DNA from: a virus
IMG/VR virus record: IMGVR_UViG_3300025896_000191
Coordinates: 1 to 23,010 of that record
Length of the DNA stretch: 23,010 nucleotides
Direction: 5' to 3' (one strand)
Made by a program: the position numbers and the translations under genes. Under the pieces are notes generated by a model. The model was not told where the DNA came from, made no database searches, and saw only the letters and a program-made list of their open reading frames with translations. Shown here piece by piece: positions 1-7,176 of the stretch. The first letter of the stretch is position 1. Each line of letters starts with the position of its first letter.

Positions 1-2
1 AT

Positions 3-41
3 AATGTTCTTGACATCATAGACGCTGAGGTATTAGAGTAG
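3..41 (+). CDS. C-terminal end of an upstream gene (partial)
   Basis: The window opens inside a reading frame that ends with TAG at 39-41. It reads as a short acidic tail ending in -IIDAEVLE. Of the other two frames, one is closed at once and one at base 21, so this frame is the likeliest end of an upstream gene on the same strand. Nothing about its function can be told from twelve residues. The position ahead of the terminase gene would suit a small terminase subunit, but that is a guess from gene order only. Confidence 0.35.
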   Translation, partial: NVLDIIDAEVLE

Positions 42-79
42 GTTCATAATTCTTTCTGACCCGCACCATGGAGATATAA

Positions 80-229
80 ATGGCTGATAAATATGACCTC
101 GCTAATCTGAGTATTGATGAACTTCCATTGTATGCGGGTGCTGTAGCATCTGGCGACTATCTTGTTCTTTGGGATGCGAGTGCTGCGAAGTTCGTTAAGG
201 TTGATGCCACACGCGTAACCTTCGCATAG
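80..229 (+). CDS. small structural-type protein, 49 aa
   Basis: This short ORF starts at ATG 80 with a TGGAG Shine-Dalgarno (69-73) six bases upstream and ends with TAG at 227-229. The product begins MADKYDLANLSIDELP and then has a segment of the form GDYLVLWDASAAKFVKVDA. That segment resembles the short anchor-like modules found in phage head-fibre and tail-fibre proteins, where a displayed domain follows. Here nothing follows, so it is either a stand-alone small virion protein or a shortened relative. It lies 10 bases before the next small structural ORF and ahead of the large terminase. I do not recognise it as a named family. The RBS, the codon structure and the fit between neighbours support it being a real gene; the virion role is inferred. 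Confidence 0.65.
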   Translation: MADKYDLANLSIDELPLYAGAVASGDYLVLWDASAAKFVKVDATRVTFA

Positions 230-239
230 GTGGCTGGTC

Positions 240-545
240 ATGGCATTTAAACCACGTAAGACATATTCACTGACAATGACAGGCTCTAGTGTTCGCCAAG
301 CATTATCTGCTGGTGGCACTGGTCAGGTTGAGATTTCTGCATCTGGTGGCGACATTGTGTGTAAGTTTGGTGATGCTGCTGTAACTGCATCTAGCACTGT
401 CACATCACAAGCATTGCCAGACGGTAACTTCATTGTTCTATCTGGTCAGACGAAATTATACGGCCTTGAGAATGAAACCCATATTGCAATGATTGGGAGT
501 GCTGGTGTTGGATACGCAACAGTTGGACACGGCGAACAAATCTAG
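240..545 (+). CDS. small beta-rich structural (decoration-like) protein, 101 aa
   Basis: A 101-residue protein rich in Gly, Ala, Ser, Thr and Val, with no signal peptide or membrane segment. The pattern (a TYSLTMTG start, then GQVEISASGGDIVCKFGDA, a Thr/Ser stretch and a PDGNFIVLSG segment) alternates polar and hydrophobic residues as in a small beta-sandwich. Similar small proteins are often found near terminase or capsid genes in podoviruses and are usually labelled hypothetical structural proteins. An AGGTGG Shine-Dalgarno lies just upstream. Its 3' end overlaps possible non-ATG starts of the terminase gene. The role (capsid surface or head-tail joining) is inferred from composition and context, and it could also be a non-virion protein. 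Confidence 0.75.
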   Translation: MAFKPRKTYSLTMTGSSVRQALSAGGTGQVEISASGGDIVCKFGDAAVTASSTVTSQALPDGNFIVLSGQTKLYGLENETHIAMIGSAGVGYATVGHGEQI

Positions 546-2058
546 TGAGTTGACTGAGGGCGAGATAAGGGCGCAGTTGGGTAATCGGTGGTGGAGACTG
601 AACCACCTTTACCATATTAAAGACACTAAAGGCCAAAAAGTAATATTCCGCATGAACTGGGCACAGAAGAAACTGTACACCAGTATGCACTATTACAACA
701 CTATCCTTAAAGCCCGTCAGCTTGGGTTCACATCTTTCATTATGATATATCTATTGGATAGTTGCTTATTCAACGATATGCACTCTGCGGGTGTGATTGC
801 TCATACGCGAGAAGCGGCAGAGGATTTGTTTAGGAATAAAATCCGATTTGCTTATGACGCGTTGCCTGAGTGGTTGCGTAAAGAGATACCAGCTAAAGCG
901 GACTCTGCACGCGTGTTGGAGTTTCAGAACGGTTCATCTATTGTTGTTGGTACATCTTTGCGGTCAGGGTCATTCCAGAAGCTACATATTTCCGAGTATG
1001 GTAAGACATCGGTTCGTGAGCCTGAGAAGGCTAAAGAGATTAAGACTGGTGCATTGAATACAATCCATATTGGTCAACAGATTTTCATTGAGAGTACAGC
1101 AGAGGGTCAGGGCGGAGAGTTCTTTGATATTATTGAACGCGCTAGAATACTTGCCGACACTGGAACAGACCTCACACCTATTGACCCCAAATTCCATTTC
1201 TTCCCTTGGTATGACCACCCAGATTATCGGCTGTCAGATATTGACGCTGGCAATGTTTCTATATCCGATAAGGATAGGACATACTTCGATAACCTTGGGG
1301 TCGCGTTAAGTGCTGGTCAGAAAGCATGGTATGTGAAGAAGAAGGAGCAACAGGGCGAGAGTATGTTGCGAGAGTTCCCGTCCACCCCTGATGAGGCATT
1401 TCAGGGGACGATGGAGGGGGCTATTTATCATTCCGATATGATTAGGCTCAGGGCATCTAATAGGATATGCCGTGTGCCGTATGAGCCAAGTAAGCCTGTT
1501 CATACATTTTGGGACTTGGGTAATCGTGACCCAGCCGCCGTATGGTTCTTTCAGCATATTGGTATGGAGTATAGGTTTATTGATTATTGGGAAGGTTCTG
1601 ATGTAGGCGGTCTTCCTCAATGGGTACGCATGATAAGAGAGAAGCCATATATCTATGGCACTCACTACTGGCCTCACGATGGTAATTATAAACAGGCTGG
1701 CACTGGTAAGTTACTTAAAGAGATGGGTGAGGATTTGGGATTGCGCCCTATCCAGATTGTCCAGCGCACAAAAGATAAACAGGTTAGCATTGAGAAGGTG
1801 CGTCCAATTTTGGGGCGTGCATATTTCGATGCTGAGAAGTGCTTCACTGGATTGAGGCATTTAGAGAATTACCGCCGTGAGTGGGATGAGCGTCTTGGTA
1901 TATTTTTAGCAAGCCCTCGACATGACTCGGCCTCCCATGGCTGTGACGCTATGATGACGTTCACTGATGGGTACGATGAAAGGCGCGTTGAAATGATTGA
2001 CTTTAATTCACGCCAAGCGTATGCTGAGCACGATTATGATATTTTAGGAGGATACTAA
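505..2058 (+). CDS. terL: terminase large subunit (DNA packaging ATPase/nuclease)
   Basis: The motor protein that pumps DNA into the prohead through the portal and cuts the concatemer. Visible signatures in order: the N-terminal adenine-binding region ending in NWAQ (about 655), a Walker A-like loop ARQLGFTS (712-735), Walker B LHISEYGK (982-1005), the coupling motif ESTAEG (1090-1107), then an RNase H-like nuclease with the first Asp in TFWDLGNRD (1504-1530) and the last Asp in HDSASHGCDAMM (1921-1956). The frame runs from a stop at 490-492 and the first ATG (652) lies inside the conserved N-terminal region, so the real start must be GTG or TTG. Candidates are 493, 499, 505, 508, 523, 550 and 577. 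I chose GTG 505 because GGGAG at 495-499 is placed as a Shine-Dalgarno, which means overlapping the previous gene. About 517 aa, slightly shorter than T7 gp19. Confidence 0.95.
   Translation: MLDTQQLDTANKSSELTEGEIRAQLGNRWWRLNHLYHIKDTKGQKVIFRMNWAQKKLYTSMHYYNTILKARQLGFTSFIMIYLLDSCLFNDMHSAGVIAHTREAAEDLFRNKIRFAYDALPEWLRKEIPAKADSARVLEFQNGSSIVVGTSLRSGSFQKLHISEYGKTSVREPEKAKEIKTGALNTIHIGQQIFIESTAEGQGGEFFDIIERARILADTGTDLTPIDPKFHFFPWYDHPDYRLSDIDAGNVSISDKDRTYFDNLGVALSAGQKAWYVKKKEQQGESMLREFPSTPDEAFQGTMEGAIYHSDMIRLRASNRICRVPYEPSKPVHTFWDLGNRDPAAVWFFQHIGMEYRFIDYWEGSDVGGLPQWVRMIREKPYIYGTHYWPHDGNYKQAGTGKLLKEMGEDLGLRPIQIVQRTKDKQVSIEKVRPILGRAYFDAEKCFTGLRHLENYRREWDERLGIFLASPRHDSASHGCDAMMTFTDGYDERRVEMIDFNSRQAYAEHDYDILGGY
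2045..2051 (+). promoter_or_regulatory. Shine-Dalgarno inside the terminase stop region
   Basis: TAGGAGG lies inside the last codons of the terminase gene (Leu-Gly-Gly-Tyr-stop) and eight bases before the ATG at 2060. It is close to the full anti-Shine-Dalgarno complement. Confidence 0.8.
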
Positions 2059-2059
2059 T

Positions 2060-2275
2060 ATGGGCGGACTAATGGGTGGGGCTAAAGTTGATACCAGAGC
2101 TGCGGACAGGGCGGAAGCAGATGCAAAAGATGCCGCAAAGAAATTAGCTGACTCCGAGGCTCAATCAAAAGCAGATGAAGAGTACCGCCGCAAAAATCAG
2201 CGCGGGAAAACATCTACTATTTTAAATAGCGTAGATGACGCGGCAAGTGGTTCGCGCTCACTGTTAGGAGGGTAG
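2060..2275 (+). CDS. small Ala/Lys-rich protein with C-terminal RSLLGG, 71 aa
   Basis: A 71-residue charged, probably helical protein: MGGLMGG start, an Ala/Asp/Lys-rich middle (residues about 10-45), an RGKTSTILNS segment and a C-terminal SRSLLGG. The combination of a Gly-rich start, an (R)G-x-STIL box and a C-terminal LLGG-like tail is, as far as I know, typical of short unnamed proteins beside the portal gene in many tailed phages; function unknown. It sits between terminase and portal, preceded by a strong Shine-Dalgarno. The next gene shares its first four and last six residues. Being at the portal, a role as a portal- or core-associated minor virion protein is possible but unproven. Confidence 0.8.
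   Translation: MGGLMGGAKVDTRAADRAEADAKDAAKKLADSEAQSKADEEYRRKNQRGKTSTILNSVDDAASGSRSLLGG
2264..2272 (+). promoter_or_regulatory. Shine-Dalgarno built from the LLGG codons
   Basis: TTAGGAGGG is formed by the Leu-Gly-Gly codons at the end of the 71-aa gene and lies five to seven bases before the ATG at 2278. The same arrangement is seen before 2060 and 2479. Confidence 0.8.
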
Positions 2276-2277
2276 TT

Positions 2278-2478
2278 ATGGGTGGATTAAATGCTAATGG
2301 CGATGGTACTGGTAATAAGCTAAGTAGTCGTCTTATAATGAGCGCGAAGAAAATTAGCGGTTACAAAGAGCCAGTGAAAACTGAAACTCCATTAAACCCA
2401 GTTATGATTGCGCCTACAAAGAAAAAAGTTTTTAGCACGACATCTGGCTCATCTGGTCGTAGCTTATTAGGGGGCTAA
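2278..2478 (+). CDS. small basic protein with MGGL start and RSLLGG end, 66 aa
   Basis: A 66-residue basic protein, low in predicted structure: MGGLNANGDG start, a Lys-rich middle with KKISGYKEP and a proline segment, then KKKVFSTTSGSSG and a C-terminal GRSLLGG. The first four and last six residues match the upstream 71-aa protein while the middle is unrelated. This suggests either a duplication whose centre diverged or two proteins docking through the same terminal peptides. Its stop codon (2476-2478) is directly followed by the portal ATG. The function is not known. Its placement suggests a small virion or assembly factor acting with the portal. Confidence 0.8.
   Translation: MGGLNANGDGTGNKLSSRLIMSAKKISGYKEPVKTETPLNPVMIAPTKKKVFSTTSGSSGRSLLGG
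2467..2474 (+). promoter_or_regulatory. Shine-Dalgarno of the portal gene within LLGG codons
   Basis: TTAGGGGG is formed by the last Leu-Gly-Gly codons of the 66-aa gene, about five bases before the portal ATG at 2479. It is the third consecutive use of the same device and slightly weaker, since GGG replaces GGA. Confidence 0.7.
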
Positions 2479-4110
2479 ATGACTAACATAGCAAAAGAGC
2501 TTATATCGACCCAGCAACGCCTTGAGTCTGATAAGGGTACTTATAACTCTCACTGTCAAGAGGTTGCTAGGTATGTCATCCCGCGCCTTGATGAGTTCTT
2601 TTCCAATAACAGGACTGCGGGTGAGAAGCGTTCTCAATGGCAGTTCGATTCTACAGCTCCATTAGCTCTTGATAGGTTCTCTGCAATTATCAGCTCTCTT
2701 GTAACCCCACGTGGTCAATACTGGCATGGGCTATCTCCTGAGAGTGATGAGCTATCTAATAACCACGAAGCTATGCTATGGTACGAGGCGGTTCGTAATA
2801 AGCTATTCAAATTAAGATATGGTTCAGGCTCGAACTTTGCCAACCAGATTAGTGAGTGTTATCAAAGCATGGGTGCGTTTGGTAATGGTGTTCTGATTGT
2901 AGAAGAGCGTGCGGCTAAGTGGGCGCGGTATAAATCAAGCCATATTAAAGAACATCACTTCATGGAAAATGAAGATGGTGTGATTGATACGAACTATAGA
3001 AAATACCAATTAACAGCCAAGCAAGCAGCAGAGAAATTTGGTGCTGGTGCTTTGTCTGGCACAATTAATAACGCTCTGGAAAAAACACCAGAGATGAAAT
3101 TTGATTTCCTCCATGTGGTGATGCCTAACTATGAGCGCAAACCACAGATGATTGACAATAATGGTATGGCTTATAAGTCTTACCATGTGGACTTGTCTGG
3201 TAATTCTTTGTGCGCTAAAGAAGGTGGGTTTAGGAAATTCCCATTTATTCCGTTACGTTATATCACATCAACTAATGAAATTTACGGACGTTCTCCAGCA
3301 ATGACTGCCTTGGCTGAGATTAAGATGCTTAACCAAATGCGCAAGACAGATATTAAGGCTCGTCACTTGGCTGTTGACGCACCTATCCTTGCATCTAATG
3401 AGGCATCGGTTCGTAAAGTATCATTGAAGCCAAATGCAATCAGCTATGGCACTCTTGATATGAACGGTAATCCATTGGTTCGACCATGGCAGACTGGCAA
3501 TAATCTGAGTGCGTCTGACAAAGGGATTGATGAAAGCCGCCGTATTATCAATGATATTTTCCTTGTCAACTTGTTCCAAATCCTTCTCGAAACGCCAGAG
3601 ATGACCGCCACTGAGGTTTTACAACGCCAGCAAGAGAAGGGTGACTTGCTCTCTCCTATTGGTGGTAGCCTTGAGTCAGAGTCGTTTAATAGGCTGATTG
3701 AGCGTGAGTTGGATATGATGGCTCACTCTGGTATGTTCGATGATGATGGTGAGCTTCCTATGCCGAAGTCTGTTCGTGATGCTGGTGGCGCTTATACAGT
3801 TGAGTTTACTTCTCCGCTTGCTCGTATGCGTATGGCTGGTGAAGCGGCTGGTGCCGAGCGTACATTACAGGCACTAATTCCTGCGGCGCAAGTTGACCCA
3901 ACAGTGCTAGATGCGATTGATTTTGATGCTTATGCTCAGATTATGAAGAAAGCAAACGGCGCCCCCGAACGCATGATGAAGTCTCCAGAGGTTGTTATGG
4001 CTATTCGTGAGCAACGTAACCAACAACAACAAATGGCACAGATGGCACAGGCGGCTCCACAAGTCGCTGGGGCAGTTAAAGATATTGCACAAGCACAGGC
4101 GTTACAATGA
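2479..4110 (+). CDS. portal (head-tail connector) protein, T7 gp8-type
   Basis: Forms the dodecameric ring at one capsid vertex through which terminase packages DNA and to which the tail proteins attach. Its 543 residues are close to T7 gp8 (536). The N-terminal region (a YNSHCQEVARYVIPR segment, then WQFDSTAPLALDRFSAIISSLVTP) is the usual start of the podovirus head-tail connector family. The central part has a PLRYITSTNEIYGRSPAM segment, the region facing the connector clip and stem. The C-terminus is Gln/Ala-rich (QQQQMAQMAQA) and probably helical, as in the crown or barrel of related portals. It starts directly after the stop of the 66-aa gene and its stop overlaps the next start (ATGA, 4107-4110), so the two are probably translationally coupled. 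Confidence 0.95.
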   Translation: MTNIAKELISTQQRLESDKGTYNSHCQEVARYVIPRLDEFFSNNRTAGEKRSQWQFDSTAPLALDRFSAIISSLVTPRGQYWHGLSPESDELSNNHEAMLWYEAVRNKLFKLRYGSGSNFANQISECYQSMGAFGNGVLIVEERAAKWARYKSSHIKEHHFMENEDGVIDTNYRKYQLTAKQAAEKFGAGALSGTINNALEKTPEMKFDFLHVVMPNYERKPQMIDNNGMAYKSYHVDLSGNSLCAKEGGFRKFPFIPLRYITSTNEIYGRSPAMTALAEIKMLNQMRKTDIKARHLAVDAPILASNEASVRKVSLKPNAISYGTLDMNGNPLVRPWQTGNNLSASDKGIDESRRIINDIFLVNLFQILLETPEMTATEVLQRQQEKGDLLSPIGGSLESESFNRLIERELDMMAHSGMFDDDGELPMPKSVRDAGGAYTVEFTSPLARMRMAGEAAGAERTLQALIPAAQVDPTVLDAIDFDAYAQIMKKANGAPERMMKSPEVVMAIREQRNQQQQMAQMAQAAPQVAGAVKDIAQAQALQ

Positions 4111-4379
4111 ACATAAAACAATTCCTTAAAAGCAAAGAATGGGCATGGCGATTCTTGCTTCTTGATGACCAAGGTAAAGAAGTAAACAGTCAGGCGCGAA
4201 TTGCTCTTGCTGACTTGCGCTCTTTCTGCCATGGTACTAAAAGCACATTCAATTCAGACCCTTTAGAGATGGCTAGATTAACAGGCCGCAAAGAAGTTTT
4301 TGAGAGAATAATGACATACTTAAATTATGATACTAGCAAACTTTACGACCTTGAAGAGGAGTTAATTGATAATGACTGA
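4107..4379 (+). CDS. Bbp19-like phage protein, 90 aa
   Basis: A 90-residue protein. Residues about 28-75 show the pattern ALADLRSFCHGTKSTF, then DPLEMARLTGRKEVFERI and LNYDTSKL. This matches my recollection of the Bbp19 family named from Bordetella phage BPP-1, a short protein commonly found between portal and scaffold genes in podoviruses. Its biochemical role is not established to my knowledge, and the conserved position suggests a head assembly or minor virion function. It overlaps the portal stop by four bases and the scaffold start by eight, so the three genes form a tightly coupled unit. The family assignment is from pattern memory only. Confidence 0.8.
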   Translation: MNIKQFLKSKEWAWRFLLLDDQGKEVNSQARIALADLRSFCHGTKSTFNSDPLEMARLTGRKEVFERIMTYLNYDTSKLYDLEEELIDND

Positions 4380-5211
4380 TATTCTATCTGATGCCCCAGC
4401 CGATAATGGTGGACAAGCTGACGTAGTAGTTGATAATAAAACTTGGTATGATGGGGCAGACCCAGATACAGTCGGTTATATTCAAAATAAGAAATGGGAT
4501 ACGGCGGAAGGCCCGAAAAAAATTGTAGAGAGCTATCGTAATCTGGAGAAATTCCATGGCGTTCCTGCTGACCAAATTATTAAACTCCCAAAATCTGGTG
4601 AGCCAATGGACGAGGTTTATAATCGCCTTGGTCGCCCAGAGTCACCTGATAAATATGCTCCTGTTGAGGGTTTAGAGTTTAACGCCGATATTATGAAGCG
4701 TTTTGATTCTAAGTTCCACGCCGCTGGATTGAATAATGAACAACGCTCAGCAATTCTTGCTGAGTACGGTGCTTTTGAAAAAGAAATCCAAGCACAAAAC
4801 GCAACGGCTATCGAGCAAGAAAAGACATTGCAAATTGATGCGCTCAAAAAAGAATGGGGCGCGCATTATGATGAACGCCTTGTTTTAGCTAAGCAAGCCG
4901 CACGCGCAATGCTTCCTGATAGCGCACAACGCGATGAGATTTTTCAGGCAATGGAGTCTGCTATTGGCCCCGCTGTATTGGCTAAGATGTTTGCAAACCT
5001 TGCTGATAAATTGGGCGAAGATAAAATTCATTCGCCTTCTGATGGTGGTAATCGCCAGTTTGGTTACACTAGAGAACAAGCGTTGAATGATAAAAACACC
5101 ATTATGAACGAAATCAAAGCAGACCCAGCTAGACTTGCTATGTATAATAAAGGCATGGGGAATGACATCGAGAAGATTTTGAAATTGAATAAAATATTAT
5201 CAGGTGAATAA
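4372..5211 (+). CDS. capsid assembly scaffolding protein
   Basis: The internal scaffold that guides capsid protein into a correctly sized prohead and then leaves or is degraded. About 279 residues, acidic at the N-terminus. It contains the block WYDGADPDTVGYIQNKKWDT (about residues 24-43), then ESYRNLEKFHGVPADQI and YNRLGRPESPDKYAPVEG, a set I associate with podovirus scaffolding proteins. The middle (about 95-200) is charged and helical, fitting a coiled-coil scaffold. The C-terminus (MYNKGMGNDIEKILKLNKIL) is a basic amphipathic helix, the usual capsid-binding end. I chose ATG 4372 because an AAGAGGAG Shine-Dalgarno lies ten bases upstream; a TTG at 4366 is in frame but less likely. Confidence 0.9.
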   Translation: MTDILSDAPADNGGQADVVVDNKTWYDGADPDTVGYIQNKKWDTAEGPKKIVESYRNLEKFHGVPADQIIKLPKSGEPMDEVYNRLGRPESPDKYAPVEGLEFNADIMKRFDSKFHAAGLNNEQRSAILAEYGAFEKEIQAQNATAIEQEKTLQIDALKKEWGAHYDERLVLAKQAARAMLPDSAQRDEIFQAMESAIGPAVLAKMFANLADKLGEDKIHSPSDGGNRQFGYTREQALNDKNTIMNEIKADPARLAMYNKGMGNDIEKILKLNKILSGE

Positions 5212-5582
5212 TGGCAACAATAGAGTGTATTCATAAGTTGGGCGGAGTAAATAATGTCGTCAGTGTTAGCTGGTTTGATATACCAGCTAATAGCGATGGT
5301 GGTTTTATTGAGATGCCCAACCATTCTGATAAGACAGTACAATTCTTTGGTGTGTTTGGTGGGGCAACAAGTAAAATACAAGGCTCTAATGATGAGCGTG
5401 TAATGACTGATTACGCATCATCGGTTTGGTATGATTTAACTGATGTTAATGGAATGGCTGTTTCTAAAAGTTCCGCTGGAGCCTCTGTTATTATGGAGAA
5501 CCCTAGATATGTTCGTTCTATTGTAACTGGTGGAGATGGAACAACCTCAATTACTATTGTTATCTGTGCTAAGAGGGGATAA
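5211..5582 (+). CDS. small beta-rich virion protein, 123 aa
   Basis: A 123-residue protein with the pattern VVSVSWFDIPANSDGGFIEMP, then FFGVFGGATSKIQGSNDE, a WYDLTDVNGMAVSKSSAGA segment, ENPRYVRSIVTGGDG and a final ITIVICAKRG strand. KIQGSND followed by WYDLTD and NPRYVRS is a recurrent module in phage surface proteins, where it forms a small beta-sandwich often displayed on capsids or fibres. The gene starts on the scaffold stop (TAATG overlap) behind AGGTGA and ends on the next start in the same way. A capsid decoration or head-fibre role is inferred from the module and its position between scaffold and capsid genes. There is no membrane segment or signal peptide. Confidence 0.8.
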   Translation: MATIECIHKLGGVNNVVSVSWFDIPANSDGGFIEMPNHSDKTVQFFGVFGGATSKIQGSNDERVMTDYASSVWYDLTDVNGMAVSKSSAGASVIMENPRYVRSIVTGGDGTTSITIVICAKRG

Positions 5583-6034
5583 TGGACGCTGATTTAAAAA
5601 ACCATATCAATAAAGGTTTTAAAACATTTGAGGTCTTTAGCAAGCTGAAAGATTTCGTTGATGATATTGACGCTGTTGAATCTCAAGTTTCAGAACAGAA
5701 AAAATATATATTAAACGCTCAAGCCGAGATTGATTTGCTTGTAAAAAAACAAGTTGAAGCAAAAGAAATAATAAAAAGCATAGAAGATTCTGGTGCGCTT
5801 ATTATCGAAGAAGCTAAAAAAGAAGCTTTGGAAATAGTAGAAAAAGCTAAATATCAAAAAAATGAAATAGCTAAAAAAGAAAAAGCCGAGTCTGAAAAAG
5901 CTAAATATAAAATCACAGAATTACAAAAAGAAATAGATTTACTAAGTAAAGAAATCGTGCCTTTGAGACATGAGCGTGATACAATTGTCTCCGAAATTGA
6001 AACTGTTAAAGATAAGTTTAGGAAAATGATTTAA
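5582..6034 (+). CDS. coiled-coil protein of unknown function, 150 aa
   Basis: A 150-residue Lys/Glu-rich protein that is almost wholly helical. From about residue 28 to the end, hydrophobic residues recur in heptad-like spacing among charged ones (QAEIDLLVKKQVEAKEIIKS, EEAKKEALEIVEKAKYQKNE, KITELQKEIDLLSKEIVPLR), predicting a long parallel coiled coil. There is no membrane segment. The gene is strikingly A-rich compared with both neighbours. It starts on the previous stop behind GAGGGG and overlaps the next start by one base. Between a decoration-like and a head-fibre-like gene, the simplest idea is a trimeric or dimeric stalk that carries the neighbouring beta domain. A second scaffold-like or core protein is the alternative. 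No family recognised. Confidence 0.75.
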   Translation: MDADLKNHINKGFKTFEVFSKLKDFVDDIDAVESQVSEQKKYILNAQAEIDLLVKKQVEAKEIIKSIEDSGALIIEEAKKEALEIVEKAKYQKNEIAKKEKAESEKAKYKITELQKEIDLLSKEIVPLRHERDTIVSEIETVKDKFRKMI

Positions 6035-7176
6035 TGGTAGATAACGTACAATTACCAGTGCCTAGTACAACAGGACAAGTCGTTGCCTCTGATGATGTGG
6101 CGGGAGTACAATTCCAACGAGTTAAGTTTACACTTGGCGCTGATGGCGTTAATGATGGGGATATTTCATTTGCGAATCCGATGCCGACCGATATTAACGC
6201 ATATTTCAAATCAGAGGATACTGCGGCAACATCTGGCGATAAAGGCCTTCCATTATTGGCTATGCGGCAATTAGCAGATAGCACATCAACTGACGCGGAC
6301 GGTGATTATACACTTTTTAAAATAGATGAAGAAGGCCGTTTAAAGGTGGCAACAAAACCTGCGTCATTTACTCTGGTTACTGGCTCAATAACAGCTAACG
6401 CGCAGACAGCGTTCTGCGATGTGTCCCGCGCTTCAAACGTTCTAATCCATATGGTTGCGACTTCACTTGTCGGGCATAACGCAACCTTTGAGGGGTCTTT
6501 AGATAGTACTAATGGAGCAGACGGAAATTGGTTTGGCATTCAAGTTATTCGTTCAAACGCCAACACAATAGAATTAACTACGGGCGTTCTCGCGGCTACT
6601 CCTGCTTATGCGTGGGAAGCGTCTGTTAATGGATTAACTTTCATTCGTGTAAGAGCAACAGCACATACAAGCGGCACCGCTTTATGGAAGTTTCAACGTG
6701 GCTCTTACGCAACTGAACCAATCCCAGCGGCGCAAGTGAGCGCGACACAACCTGTATCGGGTTCGGTAACAGCTACATTAGCTGCATCCGCTGTTCGCGC
6801 TGGTTTTATAGCGGGGGCGGCTATTTGGTATGATGACAGTGCAACTGTGCTGGCGGGCGCAGCTACATTTACAGGAACATCACGCGATTTGACTGTAACG
6901 GCAACCGCAACCGCTATGGCTAACGCGGCAACATACGTCAAAGAAATAAGGCTATCTGCCGAAAGTGACCAATCTGGAACGCTATGGCTTGAAGTATCAA
7001 GAGACAATACAAACTGGCGCAGGGTTAAGTCTGTAGCTACTGCGGCGGTAACGGGCGGTGGTCAATATGCTGAAATCGTCCATCGTCCATCATGGCGTTA
7101 TGCCCGTGTAGGTTTTACAAACGGCGCAACATTACAGACACGTTTCTCAATCGGCTCGATGTTGGTGGCGGTGTAA
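6034..7176 (+). CDS. head-fibre / displayed structural protein, two beta domains, 380 aa
   Basis: Residues 1-50 carry a recurrent phage module (STTGQVVASDDVAGVQFQRV, then LGADGVNDGD and NPMP), commonly at the N-terminus of head-fibre or capsid-surface proteins, presumably the anchor. Two Ala/Thr-rich beta domains follow, about residues 108-228 and 250-380. Each has an E-x-S-x-D/N...G-x-W-like stretch (EGSLDSTNGADGNWFGIQV; LEVSRDNTNWRRVKS), suggesting a duplicated carbohydrate-binding-like fold. There is no signal peptide or membrane segment. It follows the coiled-coil gene with a one-base overlap and lacks a close Shine-Dalgarno, so translational coupling is likely. Function as a capsid-displayed adhesin is inferred; a baseplate-type or minor tail protein is the alternative. 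Confidence 0.75.
   Translation: MVDNVQLPVPSTTGQVVASDDVAGVQFQRVKFTLGADGVNDGDISFANPMPTDINAYFKSEDTAATSGDKGLPLLAMRQLADSTSTDADGDYTLFKIDEEGRLKVATKPASFTLVTGSITANAQTAFCDVSRASNVLIHMVATSLVGHNATFEGSLDSTNGADGNWFGIQVIRSNANTIELTTGVLAATPAYAWEASVNGLTFIRVRATAHTSGTALWKFQRGSYATEPIPAAQVSATQPVSGSVTATLAASAVRAGFIAGAAIWYDDSATVLAGAATFTGTSRDLTVTATATAMANAATYVKEIRLSAESDQSGTLWLEVSRDNTNWRRVKSVATAAVTGGGQYAEIVHRPSWRYARVGFTNGATLQTRFSIGSMLVAV

Noticed and set aside
10-36. TTGACA at 10-15 followed by TATTAG at 31-36 as a promoter for the first small gene
   Set aside because: The spacer is 15 bases and the -10 is poor. It lies within the probable end of an upstream gene.
4366-4371. TTG 4366 as the scaffold start
   Set aside because: ATG 4372 two codons later is a better start with the same ribosome site at acceptable distance.
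6083-6274. + strand alternate-frame ORF of 63 codons in the head-fibre gene
   Set aside because: It lies wholly inside a supported gene, and its Met/His/Leu-rich translation is typical of an out-of-frame reading.
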